A stretch of DNA of 64,000 bases. Origin: Parus major. Its lineage: Eukaryota; Chordata; Aves; Passeriformes; Paridae. Below, piece by piece: positions 51,073 through 62,400 of this stretch. The notes beneath the pieces are model-generated. The model was given only the letters and a program-made list of their open reading frames with translations, made no database searches and was not told where the DNA came from. Positions within the stretch are counted from its first letter, which is position 1. Every line of letters starts with the position of its first letter. A program made the position numbers and the translations under genes. The stretch lies in the NCBI RefSeq assembly GCF_001522545.3, contig NC_031799.1, positions 29,067,503 to 29,131,502 of the forward strand, read 5' to 3'.

Positions 51073-52650
51073 GGTGTCCTTTATGTTTCCCTTAACTTTT
51101 TTATTATACAATTTGGCACTTATAGTTGTCCCACTCTAGATAATTCTGACCTCTCCATGTGATTTTGGCTTTTTTTCCAATGGGTATGTGGACAACAAGA
51201 TTGAGTGTACATGTTGGAAGCTTAGCATGTGTGTTGAAGTTTGGTGGGGATTTTGTAAAACATGCCCAGGTATCAGAAGGGTTGCAAATGAAACGTTGGA
51301 GTTCCTTTCTCTCTCCCGGTTGTGAAATTTAGGAATTGCTAACATCCATACCACTTTTTATTGTCTTTTCATCTGAGTCAGAACAAAAAGCCTGCTTGCA
51401 CCTGAGAAAATGTTTTCAAAATGTTCCCTTATTATCACAGAGAGAGTACAAACAATACCATTGAATGATTTTTTTCCTTGCTGTCACAGAATGAGCTTGG
51501 TAAGAGGTGGTCCTTGCAGAAGTGACAAACTTTTTTAGACAGAAGCATTTTCTTTTCTCCTCTTTTAACTCCTAATTTCACCATATCCAAACTTAAGTAC
51601 CAGCTGCAAACCTCAGTTACTTTTAAATCTAGGAAAGATGGAGCTTTTTATGTTTGAGCTCCCTGTGCCTCAAGTACTTATCTTGTTATGCACATTACAC
51701 AAATAATTATTTGAATTTCCCTAATAAAATGTGATCATATATATGGATTTGTTTTGATATCTACTGAATTAATGATAAATTCCTAGTGATGACACCAGAA
51801 GGAATAACTATGCTCCTGGTGTAGTATTAAAGGGGTTCTGCTAATTCATTTATTTAGGAAAGATCAAGAAATACACAAATTCTGTGTCATTTTGAAGCAA
51901 ATATTCTACTTGTTTTGAAACAAATACTCTCAAATATCCATTACTACTTCAAACTGAGTTTATAAATCTCAGAAAAAAATGTATGGAATCTTTTCCCGAT
52001 ATTATTCAAAACCAATCAAACACAAAGCCTAACAGCAAAAAACCCACATAAAAAACCACCACCCATACTTCTAAAGGTCAAGTTTTCAACAATATTAAAA
52101 GTAGTTTAGTAAGCATTAATTTGTTTCACTTACAGCTTTAATTAATTAAGTATGGGTGATAAACTACTTAGTTACTAGAGAATTTTTATATGACAAACTC
52201 TGTAATTTCTTCCGAGGTAAACCATGAGAAACACAATAAAACATTTTTTGTTACTGAACACCATGATTCTTGGTAACACTTATAAATTTAAATTAAGGAC
52301 ACAGCTATCAAGACTGAACTTGTGCTGGAAAGTACTATATGTGCATGAAAGCTATACAATATGGAATAGGCATTCTTGCAATAAAGCCTTAACCAAATGA
52401 TAAGAAACAAGAGTCTATCACACGTATCTGTGTAGCCAACAGGGTGCTGTAGAGGTAACTTAGAATTTTCCTACATAAACATTATATTATCAATATTTTC
52501 CCTTGTATCCACCCACCTATTGAGAAGATAAATGCAGAAATAGAGCAAGTTACTAGCCATTAGTTAAATATAAATCCCTTGTGTCAGATTTCATGCTCCT
52601 CACTGGCCAGAAGTCAAAATCTACACACATCTTCCATGCTTCTGAAGAAA

Positions 52651-52674
52651 AATAAATTTACTTGTAAATTTATT
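52651..52674. repeat. Perfect inverted repeat, 11-bp arms, 2-nt loop
   Basis: AATAAATTTAC and GTAAATTTATT are exact complements separated by TT. The tract continues rightward into ATTATAAATAATTAAATAG-type AT-rich sequence. Confidence 0.8.
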
Positions 52675-55155
52675 ATAATTATTATAAATAATTAAATAGT
52701 TAAAATAATTATTTAGATAATATGTTTGAGTGTTTCTTATCTGGTAGAATATAATAAAGTACCTTCTATAATAGTAGAACTTTCTGTTAACACAGCTAAT
52801 ATATTTACATATTTACACCATGGAACCATGTATTTTATTTCTTGAACAGAGGGCTACATTTCAACGTTGGGTTTTTTAATATGCTCAGTAATAATTTTTG
52901 AAGTGAGAGAGGAAGAATCTTGTCACAGATCAAAAAAATCAAACTTACACATTTCATTTTGTGTCTTGTGTAAATACAAGAGTGAACCAGATGCGTATTA
53001 ATTAAGTGTGGGCAGGTGACAACAAGGCACAACGGTACATTGCACCAGCTGTGAAGACTGCACACACCTTTTTTTCCCCCCCATCAGTCCATTTTCGTAC
53101 TATTGAGAAAACATTCCAAGTGTCAGAAAAGGTGTTAAAAGATAATAGCAGTGAGAAGTAAGAATTCATCTTTGCTGAAGCTTCAAAATCTTTTTTGTGG
53201 TTTACATTGTAATCACGCTTCCAGGTGAGAGAAAAAGATATTTAGGAAGTTTTATAGCTATACCAGTTACCTTTTATCAGTCCTCATTTTTCAGACAATA
53301 AATGACTAAGATACTTATGAAATTGCATCACAAATAGTATACCACCATGATAGCATACACTGTTTTAAGTTTGAAGGACACATGTACTCTACAAAGCAGC
53401 CATACTGGAAAAAAAGTGTTTTAAGGTTTAGATAAGGTAAAGACCAAAAATATTGAAATAACACAAAAAACCAAACCCAAAACAAAGCCAAAACATTTCC
53501 ATTAGCTAAAGTGGGTTTTGTCTTCCTTTCTCCTCCATTATAAAGTGAATGTATTCTTTGGCCAAATACATTATTGTTTTAGGAAATAGTGAAGGTAGTA
53601 AGACGGGGACATGACTCAGATGTCGTCATTAAGGAGAGACAAAAAAAGAAAAACAAAACTGATTCCCCCTAAAAAATTCCTTTCTAAAAAAGGAAGTAGT
53701 GAAATAGTAACTGGAAAAAAAAAAGTTTTTGTCACAGTTGCTCTTCAAAATTTTGAAGTTTAGCATATGCAAAACCTTTTGGCAAATCTAATCTCATAAT
53801 TCTATTCACTATAATACTTAAGTCAAAAATGGTAAGACAATACTTGACAAATACAGGAAAATATATCATCAGATTCAGGTACTTACAGAATATATTTTAA
53901 AGATTATTCCTGCTACCATCTGATTATTTTTGTGATTACAGAATGCTGCATAGGACTCATTGACACTTTTCCTTCCAGAACCTTTAAGAATTAAATGTTC
54001 TTCTTCAGGAAGTTGGCTCTATATAAGCTTTTCCATTAGCTGCAAGGAAAATTAAGGCTGCATAGCAGAAAAAAACTAGATTGAATTACTTCTAAAAATG
54101 CCTTCTGCAATCAATAGCACCACAAAATACCTAGTAAAAAACTTTTAATAGAAGTATATAAATTATATCAGAAAATATTTCTGATATTACTTAATTTACT
54201 ACTTAGTTCAGTGGCTTAGCTCTTTGGGTTTTTTTTTCAGAAACTTTAAAAGGCTCAATAAACTAGTTTTGTGTAATTTTATTTGGTTTGGACATTTAAG
54301 CAAATAATCTTGAATTCCATTTTACATTCACAATGGAATTTGCATTAACTGCCACTCTCAAAGGAAAATAAAATTTCCAATAAAATAATCCTTTTGATTA
54401 GTAGAGGCTCCTGAATGTACTAATGGTATTGCTAAACTATTTTTATTTATAATTTCTTTTATAAGGATGCTGCATATTTAGGAAAAAAGCCTAACATTTT
54501 CTTTCTCAGTAAAGGGACAATTAACAAACCTCCAAATACACATTTTCAGCTTTTCCTAAACCATATTTGCAAACTCAGATCAAATGGTCCAAAAAAGTTC
54601 AATAAAAGTAGGTTTGGTAAGAAATAGTGTATGGACAGTTCTGTTTTCAGCTAGCTTCCTGATACATACCACTTCTGTCTGTGGTAGACTTAGATTCATT
54701 AATTTAAATTAATTAATAAATTAATCTTGCTTCACTATTGTAACCACTCCTGAAATGTCCACTTTCTATGGAAATATTTATCCTACACATATCTTTGAAG
54801 CTTATCACTTTGAATTAATCTAGCTACTGAATTATTCAAAATTATTAAAGAAAATAAATGCTTTATACAATCACTCTGTATGGACAGACAGTGGTCAAAA
54901 TGCCCATGTCAATGTCACATTGAAGTGACAAAATTCAGTTTTTCTACCTCCTTGTCAAAGAGTTGCGACATATTTTTGGAGTCTTTCTACTGTTTTCAAT
55001 TAAATAAGCTTCATTTTGCACAAGATAATGATTTAGATTAACTAGAAAAATACTGAGTCATAAGAATATGGCTTCTCAGACTGTCCTGAAAGACAGTTCT
55101 TAGTTATGGGTTTAAATCACCTGAAGAATAGGAAGATCAAATTTTTTTTCTTTAG

Positions 55156-55294
55156 GAAAGAGGTAAAGAAGAATAAAACATCCACACAGAGCCAAGAAAA
55201 ACATTTAAAAACTTCTGATCCTGCTCCCCTTGCTGAAGAGCACTCAGACCTTAGAACTGTGATCTCCATGGCTATGAAACTTCAGGGATGGTAG
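55156..55294 (+). other. Possible terminal-exon coding segment
   Basis: A very strong acceptor (ATTTTTTTTCTTTAG ending at 55155) precedes an open stretch ending with TAG at 55292-55294. In the frame read, residues include KKNKTSTQSQEKHLKTSDPA and then PLAEEHSDLRTVISMAMKLQ. Composition is balanced and unlike the surrounding AT-driven frames. AATAAA at 55622-55627 would give a 3'UTR of about 330 bp containing the TATATC repeat. I do not recognise the peptide. A GTAAAG just inside the segment could act as an early donor, which weakens the case. Confidence 0.2.
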
Positions 55295-55471
55295 CCTGCC
55301 CTCTGAGATGACTCATACTGGATATGTGTCATCATAGCTCAGTGAATTCAGTAGAAAATTCTTAAGAGATTACTATTTTATATATGTAGTGATCAGGATT
55401 GTTACTGGCCTGATATTGGTCAGCCTTGACCATTCCCCTAGCAGCAACTTCTCAGTCCCAGATATACAGTT

Positions 55472-55520
55472 ATCTATATCTATATCTATATCTATATCGT
55501 CTATATCTATATCTATATAT
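55472..55520. repeat. (TATATC)n hexanucleotide microsatellite
   Basis: About seven to eight TATATC/TATCTA units, with one CG-containing interruption (TATATCGTCTAT) near 55498. On the minus strand it produces an alternating Ile-Asp frame that is not a protein. Confidence 0.95.
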
Positions 55521-55621
55521 ACATATACACATTTATTTGTAGACATATATACATACATATTAAATGCTGTATAAGTAGCTGTGCATATTTGTGTATATAA
55601 GTTCAATTCCAAGAGAGATAA

Positions 55622-55627
55622 AATAAA
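55622..55627 (+). promoter_or_regulatory. AATAAA hexamer downstream of the 55156-55294 candidate
   Basis: A canonical polyadenylation hexamer. In AT-rich DNA such hexamers are frequent, so it only matters if the upstream candidate is transcribed. Confidence 0.15.
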
Positions 55628-57025
55628 TCAATACATTGTTTCTAGCTCATACATAATTCAAATAATTTCTAGTTCTCTTGGGACTTCTAAATATATGGAC
55701 ATAGGTTAACTACAAAAAAATATGCTAATATTCTGTCCACGCCTTCACACATACAGAAACTTTTGCATAACACAGAGAATAAGGGTGCTAACATTGCACT
55801 GTGCATTTTTCCTTTCTACTCTTTCTTCATCCAAATTCAGTTTTGATGTTTTCATAGAAAAAAATAACAATTTAAGGACTCAGAGTTAATATAGCAACAA
55901 AAACACAGTCATAACCTCACTCTTCTCTTCCATGCTTTTTCATCTCAGAGGAAGACTGAAACAAGAGCAATGGTTTCAAAAATTTGAAAGCATAGCTCCT
56001 TCAGGAATCATAATGTCAGTGGCCAACCTAATAAGGTTGAGCAAAAGAATTATGAAATTAATTATTCTTTGTGCCTTCTGATCTCAATAAACAAGTAGAA
56101 TGCCTTCTTGTTTTACATGTTGGAAAGATCAGTAATCAAAAAGAAACATGTTTCTCCAAAGAGAGAAAAGAGTAGCTTTAATTGCTAACAATTGGTGGGT
56201 AAAAACTTAAAACTAAGGTCACTCACATGTGAAAAACGACTGATACCCTACCTAAGGTCAGTATTCCACATTTCTACTATTATGATGGTAATTGTATTAT
56301 CTTGTCTATTTTCTAAAACAGACATTTTTATGAAATTGTATCCATTAGATTGCCAATCTCACATTTTTGGTAGCTTCCTCTTTCTTATTATCAAATTGTG
56401 AATGATTGGATGATTCAGATTATTAAGGTATACCATCAGATGTGAATGATAAAGGCATTTATCTGCACTGCTCTTTCAGGAGCACAATAAAGTAATTGCT
56501 AAAATTTCAAATGAAACTTTTCCTAACAACTACTCTTCAGAAAACTATTTTGAAACCCCATAATAAAATGTTTAGCTAGGAAACATTTGCTGAAGAGACA
56601 TTGATATCAAAGACAAGCATTTAGAACTTCACTTGTGGCACTTTGGAAATTTAGTAGAAAATTTTCTTCGGTTTGTGGTTACTTACACTAGATGGCACTA
56701 ATAAAGTATTGCCCGATTAATTAATTAAACATCTTAAAATATTTTTCTTTTATTTGGAATATTTTATTTCATTATTTTAAAAAGAAATTAAATAAGGTAG
56801 CAACATTGTTTTGCCACAAATAAAAGTAGAAAGGGAAAGTAAAGAAAGAAAGGGAAATAATTTAGGATTGTCCCTGCATATTTTGTAAACCTAGCAGTTT
56901 CTGAAGATTAGCTCCCTCTGGCAGATACACAGACATACTCACTACACACACTGTAAGAGACATAGCATTCTTGCTCTAAATGGAAATAGCCTAAATTTAC
57001 AAAACCATTAAAACTGCAGTTTAGG
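55628..57025. other. AT-rich non-coding DNA
   Basis: No feature is recognised. The frame at 56192-56401 is AT-driven. Confidence 0.45.
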
Positions 57026-57122
57026 TGTTGGGTTTTTTTGGTTGGTTGGTTTTGGGGTTTTTTTATTTGTTTTGTTTTGGGTTTTTTTGATGGGTTTTTT
57101 AAGTTTTTTTGTTTTTTAAGTT
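57026..57122. repeat. T/G-rich low-complexity tract (GGTT, GTTTT units)
   Basis: The plus strand is GTTGGTTGGTTTTGGGG followed by TTTTG/GTTTTTT units for about 95 bp with hardly any C or A. It lies about 160 bp upstream of the 57280 exon candidate. Confidence 0.85.
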
Positions 57123-57279
57123 TTACCCTAGGAAGGGATGGTATTTTAGAAGAGTGATTTCCCTTCCATTCCATTAGATAAATCAAAGCAAAGCTTTTTG
57201 CCATTCTAATTTCTACTGAGAAGGGCAGGATGCAAGACCCCATGCAAGGAGTGCACATCTTGCTTTGTGGTCTCTTCAG

Positions 57280-57438
57280 GAATATTCAGAAAGGTTATCC
57301 AGGAATATGGATAACACACCTGTAAGGCTTCTCTCTTCTACTGTGAGGGAGAGACAGGCTCTTCTGGATGTAATTACTAGAGGAGGAAAACCAACTGAGT
57401 ACTCTGAGCTGCCCTGCAGCAGAGCTTTGCATCCTCAG
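57280..57438 (+). other. Exon candidate, 159 bp, phase 0-0, open
   Basis: The acceptor CTTTGTGGTCTCTTCAG ends at 57279 and a CTCAG/GTACAG donor follows 57438. The enclosed 159 bp are exactly 53 codons and open throughout, starting EYSERLSRNMDNTPVRLLSS and including TVRERQALLDVITRGGKPTE, then YSELPCSRALHPQ. Base composition is more balanced than the surroundings, and codons are not AT-biased. The frame stays open into flanking sequence (57265-57522). I do not recognise a family. It may be a real internal exon, a non-coding exon, or the open remnant of an unrecognised repeat. Confidence 0.25.
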
Positions 57439-58952
57439 GTACAGCAGAAAGAGTCTAGTAAGACTAGTCTCACACACCTAAAATTGGTATTTTTTTATGT
57501 ATTCAGTCAATATACATCATAATTCCATTTAAATAAGGAAAACCAAATGCATGATTGCATTTCTTGTCATTAAAAATGTTTTCTTTATAAACTAATATAT
57601 TATGTAGTAACAAAAGGTAAGATACGATCTCTAATCTTTGAGGGTAGGTAACGTAATAACTTAGTATCTGATGTCAGATCTTTCCCTATGCTTGTTTGTA
57701 CTCATTTTAGCATAAACAATGAGATGTATTTCAGAAAATGTGTGAAAGAAGCAAGCAGTTATGCTATAGTTTATCTAATAGGTTTTTTAATTAAAGAACA
57801 ACAAAAAACAAAACAGCTGAGCTGTAACTTCAGTAACTACACATTTAAAAGTCTGTTTTTTAAGAGCACCCTACAAAATATTTTTTCTAACTCCACAGAA
57901 CTCACTTAATCCATATAGCATCAATCTCTAGGCCATTTTTGCATGTAATAACAAGCAATTATATTTGAAGTAGTGAAATACATTGGCTTAAAGTCATTCT
58001 TGAAAGGATATGATTCGGATTCTCTAACACACTCTTTCAAGCTTTCACCCTGTCCTTTGTTCTTTTAAGCTCTAAGCAGTGGCTAACTGTAATTCACATT
58101 GTTGAAGAATTTCTGAAGACACAAGAAAATAAATATAAATCATATATTATTAAACAAAATAAATATAATGTCATGATGCTATGATGTTTGTTTTAACTCA
58201 TATCACATCTCTGCTTATACAACAGACTTTCTGGATACAAAACATTCTCTCAGAATATTTGGCATAAGCCAAAAATAGCATTTCAAACCCTAATTTTTAT
58301 ACCTTTGCCTGCTATATTTAATTACATTTAATACAATTAATATTAAAGCAGATTATTTCATATTATCTGGTAAAATACACAAGTCAGAAATATGCTCAGC
58401 ATTGCAATTGAGAAGGTTTGTACAGTGAGTTCAGAATTATTTCTTTTTCAGTTGTTGGGATTGTGGCTCATTCACTAGTTAAAATAAACTACATGTTACT
58501 ATTCATCCCTATACTGTAAAGTGATTGACAGCATCTGAAAGCACAGGGCAGCAATATGGAATTAAATAAAGATAGGTATATAGCCATAGAAAAAGTCAGA
58601 AAAAAATATCATATATTTATTAATTGTATGCAATGTGCACAATTTCTAGGGATGTATCTAGAAATCCCATTCTCAAAGAAGCATGGAAATAGAATGTGTC
58701 TCAGGGAGGTTAATTATTCTTTGAATTTCCTTTACAAGGGACATTAGCATACATTCCATGTAATAGCCCTGCTCCATGTGCCTAAGAACGCCATCACTAT
58801 AGGCCAAACTTAAATAAATGAATAGTTATTGTATATGGATGTCTAAAGTGTAAAAAAACGCCCAACCAACCAACTAACCAACAAAAAAAAAAATTCAGAT
58901 ACAAAGTACTTCAATACAGGAGTCATTTGCAGATCCTAGACTCTTAGTCATT
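57439..58952. other. AT-rich non-coding DNA
   Basis: No feature is recognised. A CCAACCAACCAACTAACC run lies near 58861-58880. Confidence 0.45.
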
Positions 58953-59603
58953 TGTCCTGGTCCAATACTACAGGTCTGGGAAGACTCCAGCACTATCAGT
59001 TGGCTGATATATAAAAAAGCCTGGTAAAATATTTTTGCAATTACAGACTTATATCATGACTATAATATAACCTGGTGCCCTGGGGTGAGTTTAATGATGC
59101 TTGTATCTCCAATTGTCTGTTCTGTTTATGCTGGATGTTAAGTTCTGCACCTTTAAGGATGGTTCTGAGAGAGAAGGGGGGAAGCAGAAGCCTCAGTTTG
59201 TGTTCAGAAATGGCACTCACTGCCCTACATCCCTTTGTGCTCCGCAGCTGCAGGATCATGTCCATAGAAGCTACAGTTACCAGGAACCAGCATGGGACAC
59301 AAAGGAGACGGGCTTCTGTTCATGAAACCATTTATTCAGCACAGGAACAAACTCAGATCCAGAGACAGAGAGCCCTGGGTTTTGAGGGACAGAACCAGGG
59401 TGGAGTTCAGGGTCAGGGACCACTAGGAACACAGCAAGGGAGAAACCCCAGGGGCTCAAACCCAACCAGAACTCCTGGGCTGACACCCCATGAGGACTCT
59501 GGGGTGGGGCAGCTCTTCCAGGGCTCACAGGGTCCAGCTCCCAAAGCAGAAGTTCAGAATTCACACCAGCTGAGTTTACAGCCACGCCTCTCACTTTAAC
59601 AAT

Positions 59604-59878
59604 NNNNNNNNNNNNNNNNNNNNNNNNNNNNNNNNNNNNNNNNNNNNNNNNNNNNNNNNNNNNNNNNNNNNNNNNNNNNNNNNNNNNNNNNNNNNNNNNN
59701 NNNNNNNNNNNNNNNNNNNNNNNNNNNNNNNNNNNNNNNNNNNNNNNNNNNNNNNNNNNNNNNNNNNNNNNNNNNNNNNNNNNNNNNNNNNNNNNNNNNN
59801 NNNNNNNNNNNNNNNNNNNNNNNNNNNNNNNNNNNNNNNNNNNNNNNNNNNNNNNNNNNNNNNNNNNNCAGACAAACC
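59604..59878. other. Assembly gap (275 N)
   Basis: A run of 275 undetermined bases lies in the most GC-rich part of the LTR. Long frames reported across it are artefacts. Confidence 1.
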
Positions 59879-60062
59879 CCGGGAGCTCAGGCCTGTGGCC
59901 CAGCGGGGCCTGGGCCTCGGCACTTCCAGAGGGACTGAAAGGGACTGAGAGAGCCGAGCTACACACCATGACAAGGACTTTGTGAATTTGCTATCTCTTC
60001 AGAACAGTGAGAGGTTTTATTGTTTAATATTATTCATTTTTTATGCTTGTAAATACTTGTTA

Positions 60063-60068
60063 AATAAA
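60063..60068 (+). promoter_or_regulatory. AATAAA polyadenylation signal in the third LTR family
   Basis: The hexamer is followed by the U5-like TTTTTTCCACGTTTCTCC block and about 125 bp of terminal sequence, a layout consistent with an R/U5 boundary in plus orientation. Confidence 0.4.
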
Positions 60069-60194
60069 CAGGTTTTTTCCACGTTTCTCCAAAGAAATCT
60101 TTTCCTGGACCAATAAAAGGAGGGGCCACTTAAATCTGCTTTCTAGAGGGACCCCTTTAAAAGTTTCCTCTCAAATTTGCCCTAAACCAAGACA

Positions 60195-60964
60195 TCTGGG
60201 AAAAAATTAAAGCCTTGTACTAAAAAAAAGGTGTTTCCAAGTATTAACTTCTGTTGAAACTGATTCAAACTAAAGAGAAATAGAATCATATTTCATTAGA
60301 ATTTTGAAGAAAATATTGCATCATACTGCAGGTTCTCTTATTTAACTGTCTAATCAGCTTGAGAGCTACAAAATGGGCTCCATTTCCCCTGCATACACTC
60401 AAACCTCATATCATATTTGCACTACATCTTGCTTATCAAATCAACAGGTTTATGATTTTGCCTTAAATGCAAATTATTAATTTGCCACAAATTGACTCAA
60501 GAACGGAAAAGTGACTGAGATTAAGATGTTCTCCTTGGTCCAATACCTTGAACTTCTCAGACATCAGTCCAATATCTCAACATCTCAGACATAGTACAGA
60601 AACAAAGTTCACAGACCTTCAAGCATTTCAGCCACTGTATCAGAAACCAGGTAGTTTTGTCATGAGCAGTAAAACAGAAAGGATCACCATCTGGAAGTGT
60701 TTTGCATGTTTTTCAGGAATGAAAGCATGGCAATTTGGCATGTCATATTTCTGGGATAACCACAGAAGCAAATATATGTTCCATCCAAGGATATGCAATA
60801 CTGGAAAGTATGGCTGCACAGGCAATATAGAGAACAATAATAAAATTTAAAATATAAGCAAGTAGTAAAATAAAACAAATAATGAAATATTTATCACAGA
60901 TTTTACACAAGGTCATACATTTTGATGTGGTTTTATCATTGTGAATAGCAAATGCCTGAATAAC
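60195..60964. other. AT-rich spacer between LTR and CR1
   Basis: No family is recognised. Frames at 60548-60850 (+) and 60743-61189 (-) overlap each other and have no domain. Confidence 0.4.
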
Positions 60965-60968
60965 TAAT

Positions 60969-61316
60969 ATGGACAGGGCAGCAAGGAGGGCATACAGCAA
61001 GCTTGTTACTCTAGACATAAACAGAGAAGACATCTTCAGGGATTTGCTTGTCAAAGCGAGTGGGATAAAACCCAGAGGGAACTGTGACCCAGAAAACCTA
61101 ATTAATACTAAAAGATCACCTACTTCAGGCTCAGGAGTGATGTATCCCAACAAAAAGGAAGTCAGGAAAAAACACCAGGAAACTTGCATGGATGAACAGG
61201 TTCCTGGACAAACTCAAACAGAAAAAGTAAGTCTACAGACAGTGGGAGCAAGGACATGCAGCCTGCAAGAAAAACAGAAAAATCTTCTAAGAGGACAGTC
61301 TAGGAAATCAGTCTAA
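60969..61316 (+). pseudogene. CR1 ORF2 linker remnant
   Basis: The open stretch begins RRAYSKLVTLDINREDIFRD, close to the CR1 linker 'RRAYSKLVTLDFRRADFGLF'. A frameshift then takes it out of the CR1 frame, and the remaining residues are nonsense even though the nucleotides still align. It is the first coding part of the 5'-truncated element. Confidence 0.8.
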
Positions 61317-61779
61317 GAATCAGTCTAGGAAAACTAAAGCACTGATAGAATTAAATCTGGCAGGGATGCGAAGGGCAAAATGAAAAGCTTCTATGGGTAC
61401 ATTGGTGATAAAAGGAAGGTAGATAAAGTGAGTGTGGAGAAAGAAAAGAAAAGAAAAGCTGGACATGGTTTTGCAGGACATGGAGAACGCTGAGGTACTC
61501 AATAACTTTTTTCCCTTAGTCTTCACCACCAAATGCAGTAGCAACATTGGCAAAGTTGGCAAAGGCAAAGTCTGGGCCTAAGACAATGAGGAGTGGTCTG
61601 CTGTAGAAGGCTGATTTTGAGAATAAGTAAGGAATCTGAGGGCACACAAGTTGATGGAAATTGATGAGGTACATTCTTGGGCCCTTGAGGGAACTGGCAT
61701 ATGCAGTGGCTAAGCCATTTTCCATTATATTTGTGTATTATATACATACATTAAGTTGTGGCTGTCTGAAGAAGGTCCC

Positions 61780-62400
61780 ACTGACTAGAAAAGGAGAAAA
61801 ATAACACCGATTTTCAAAAAAGGGAAATATGAAGGCCTGAAGAACTACAGGCCAGTCAGTGTTATTGCTGTCCCTGGGAAGATCATGGACCAGATCATCC
61901 TAGAAAATTGTGCTAAGGCACATGGAAAGCAAATAAGTGATTGATGACAACCAACAAGGCTTCACTAAGTGAAAATTGTGCCTGAAAAATCTGGTGGCTT
62001 TCTATGATGAGGTTACACTGATGGTGGATAAAGGAAAAGCAACTAATGTCATCTACCTGGACTAGAGCAAAGTGTTTGACGCTGTCCCATATGACTGTAC
62101 AGACATCATTGTCTCTAGAGTGGAGAAACATGTATTTGACGGATGGACCACTTGGTGGATAAGGAATTGGCTAAATCACTGCATTTGAAGATTTGTGGTC
62201 AATGACTCAATGTCCAAGTGAACAGTGATGAGTGTCATTCCCCAGCAACTGGTATTAGAGTCAGTACTTTTTAACATCTTTGGTGACACGGAGAGTGGGA
62301 TTGAGTAAACCCTCAGCAAGTCTATTGACAGCACCCATCTTTGTGGTGTGGTTGTCAAACTGGATGGCAAGGATGTCATCCAGAGGGAATTTGATGAGAG
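61780..62400 (+). pseudogene. CR1 reverse-transcriptase core, inactivated
   Basis: Nucleotides follow the CR1 RT block by block. Near 61835 the sequence encodes the 'NYRPVS' box, and near 62050 the 'YLDFSKAFDTV' box, here interrupted by a stop (CTGGACTAGAGCAAAGTG) while keeping the FDAV aspartate. Near 62316 the FADD catalytic box reads CAAGTCTATTGACAGCACC, which no longer encodes two aspartates. Several frameshifts lie between these boxes. A catalytically dead relic. Confidence 0.82.

Larger units (their letters stand above)
42626..55155. other. AT-rich non-coding DNA, about 12.5 kb
   Basis: No LINE, LTR or gene is recognised. Small tandem duplications are present: GATGCAATGTTGTG twice at about 44160-44189, TTTTGCAGTAGTA twice at about 44290-44331, and an approximately 24-bp unit twice at 45926-45974. 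A (GTTT)n run lies at 47996-48021 and an AACCAAAA-type A-rich tract at 51003-51072. A perfect inverted repeat of 11-bp arms (AATAAATTTAC / GTAAATTTATT) lies at 52651-52674. Confidence 0.45.
58953..60194 (+). mobile_element. Large GC-rich LTR of a third avian ERV family, with internal gap
   Basis: The ends are TGTCCTGGT at 58953 and ACCAAGACA at 60194, an almost perfect terminal inverted repeat. Between them I recognise LTR blocks from memory: GGATGTTAAGTTCTGCACC near 59133, GTTCTGAGAGAGAAGGGGGG near 59162, a GC-rich body, TTCCACGTTTCTCCAAAGAA near 60077, CCAATAAAAGGAGGGGCC near 60109, and AAATTTGCCCTAAACCAAGA at the end. A TATATAAAA box at about 59008 and AATAAA at 60063-60068 favour the plus orientation, but some relatives are described in the other direction, so orientation is not certain. 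Flanks (TCATT and TCTGG) do not form a target-site duplication. No retroviral genes are visible, so it is a solo LTR. Confidence 0.7.

Noticed and set aside
55373..55612. Minus-strand frame with Ile-Asp repeats
   Set aside because: It is the TATATC hexanucleotide microsatellite read in frame.
59277..59974. Long minus-strand frames of up to 230 codons
   Set aside because: They run through the 275-base N gap and are antisense or parallel to the GC-rich LTR. The open length is an artefact.
60743..61189. 148-codon minus-strand frame with hydrophobic segments
   Set aside because: Its first third is antisense to the CR1 linker, and the hydrophobic part comes from AT-rich spacer. No domain is recognisable and the frame spans the element boundary.
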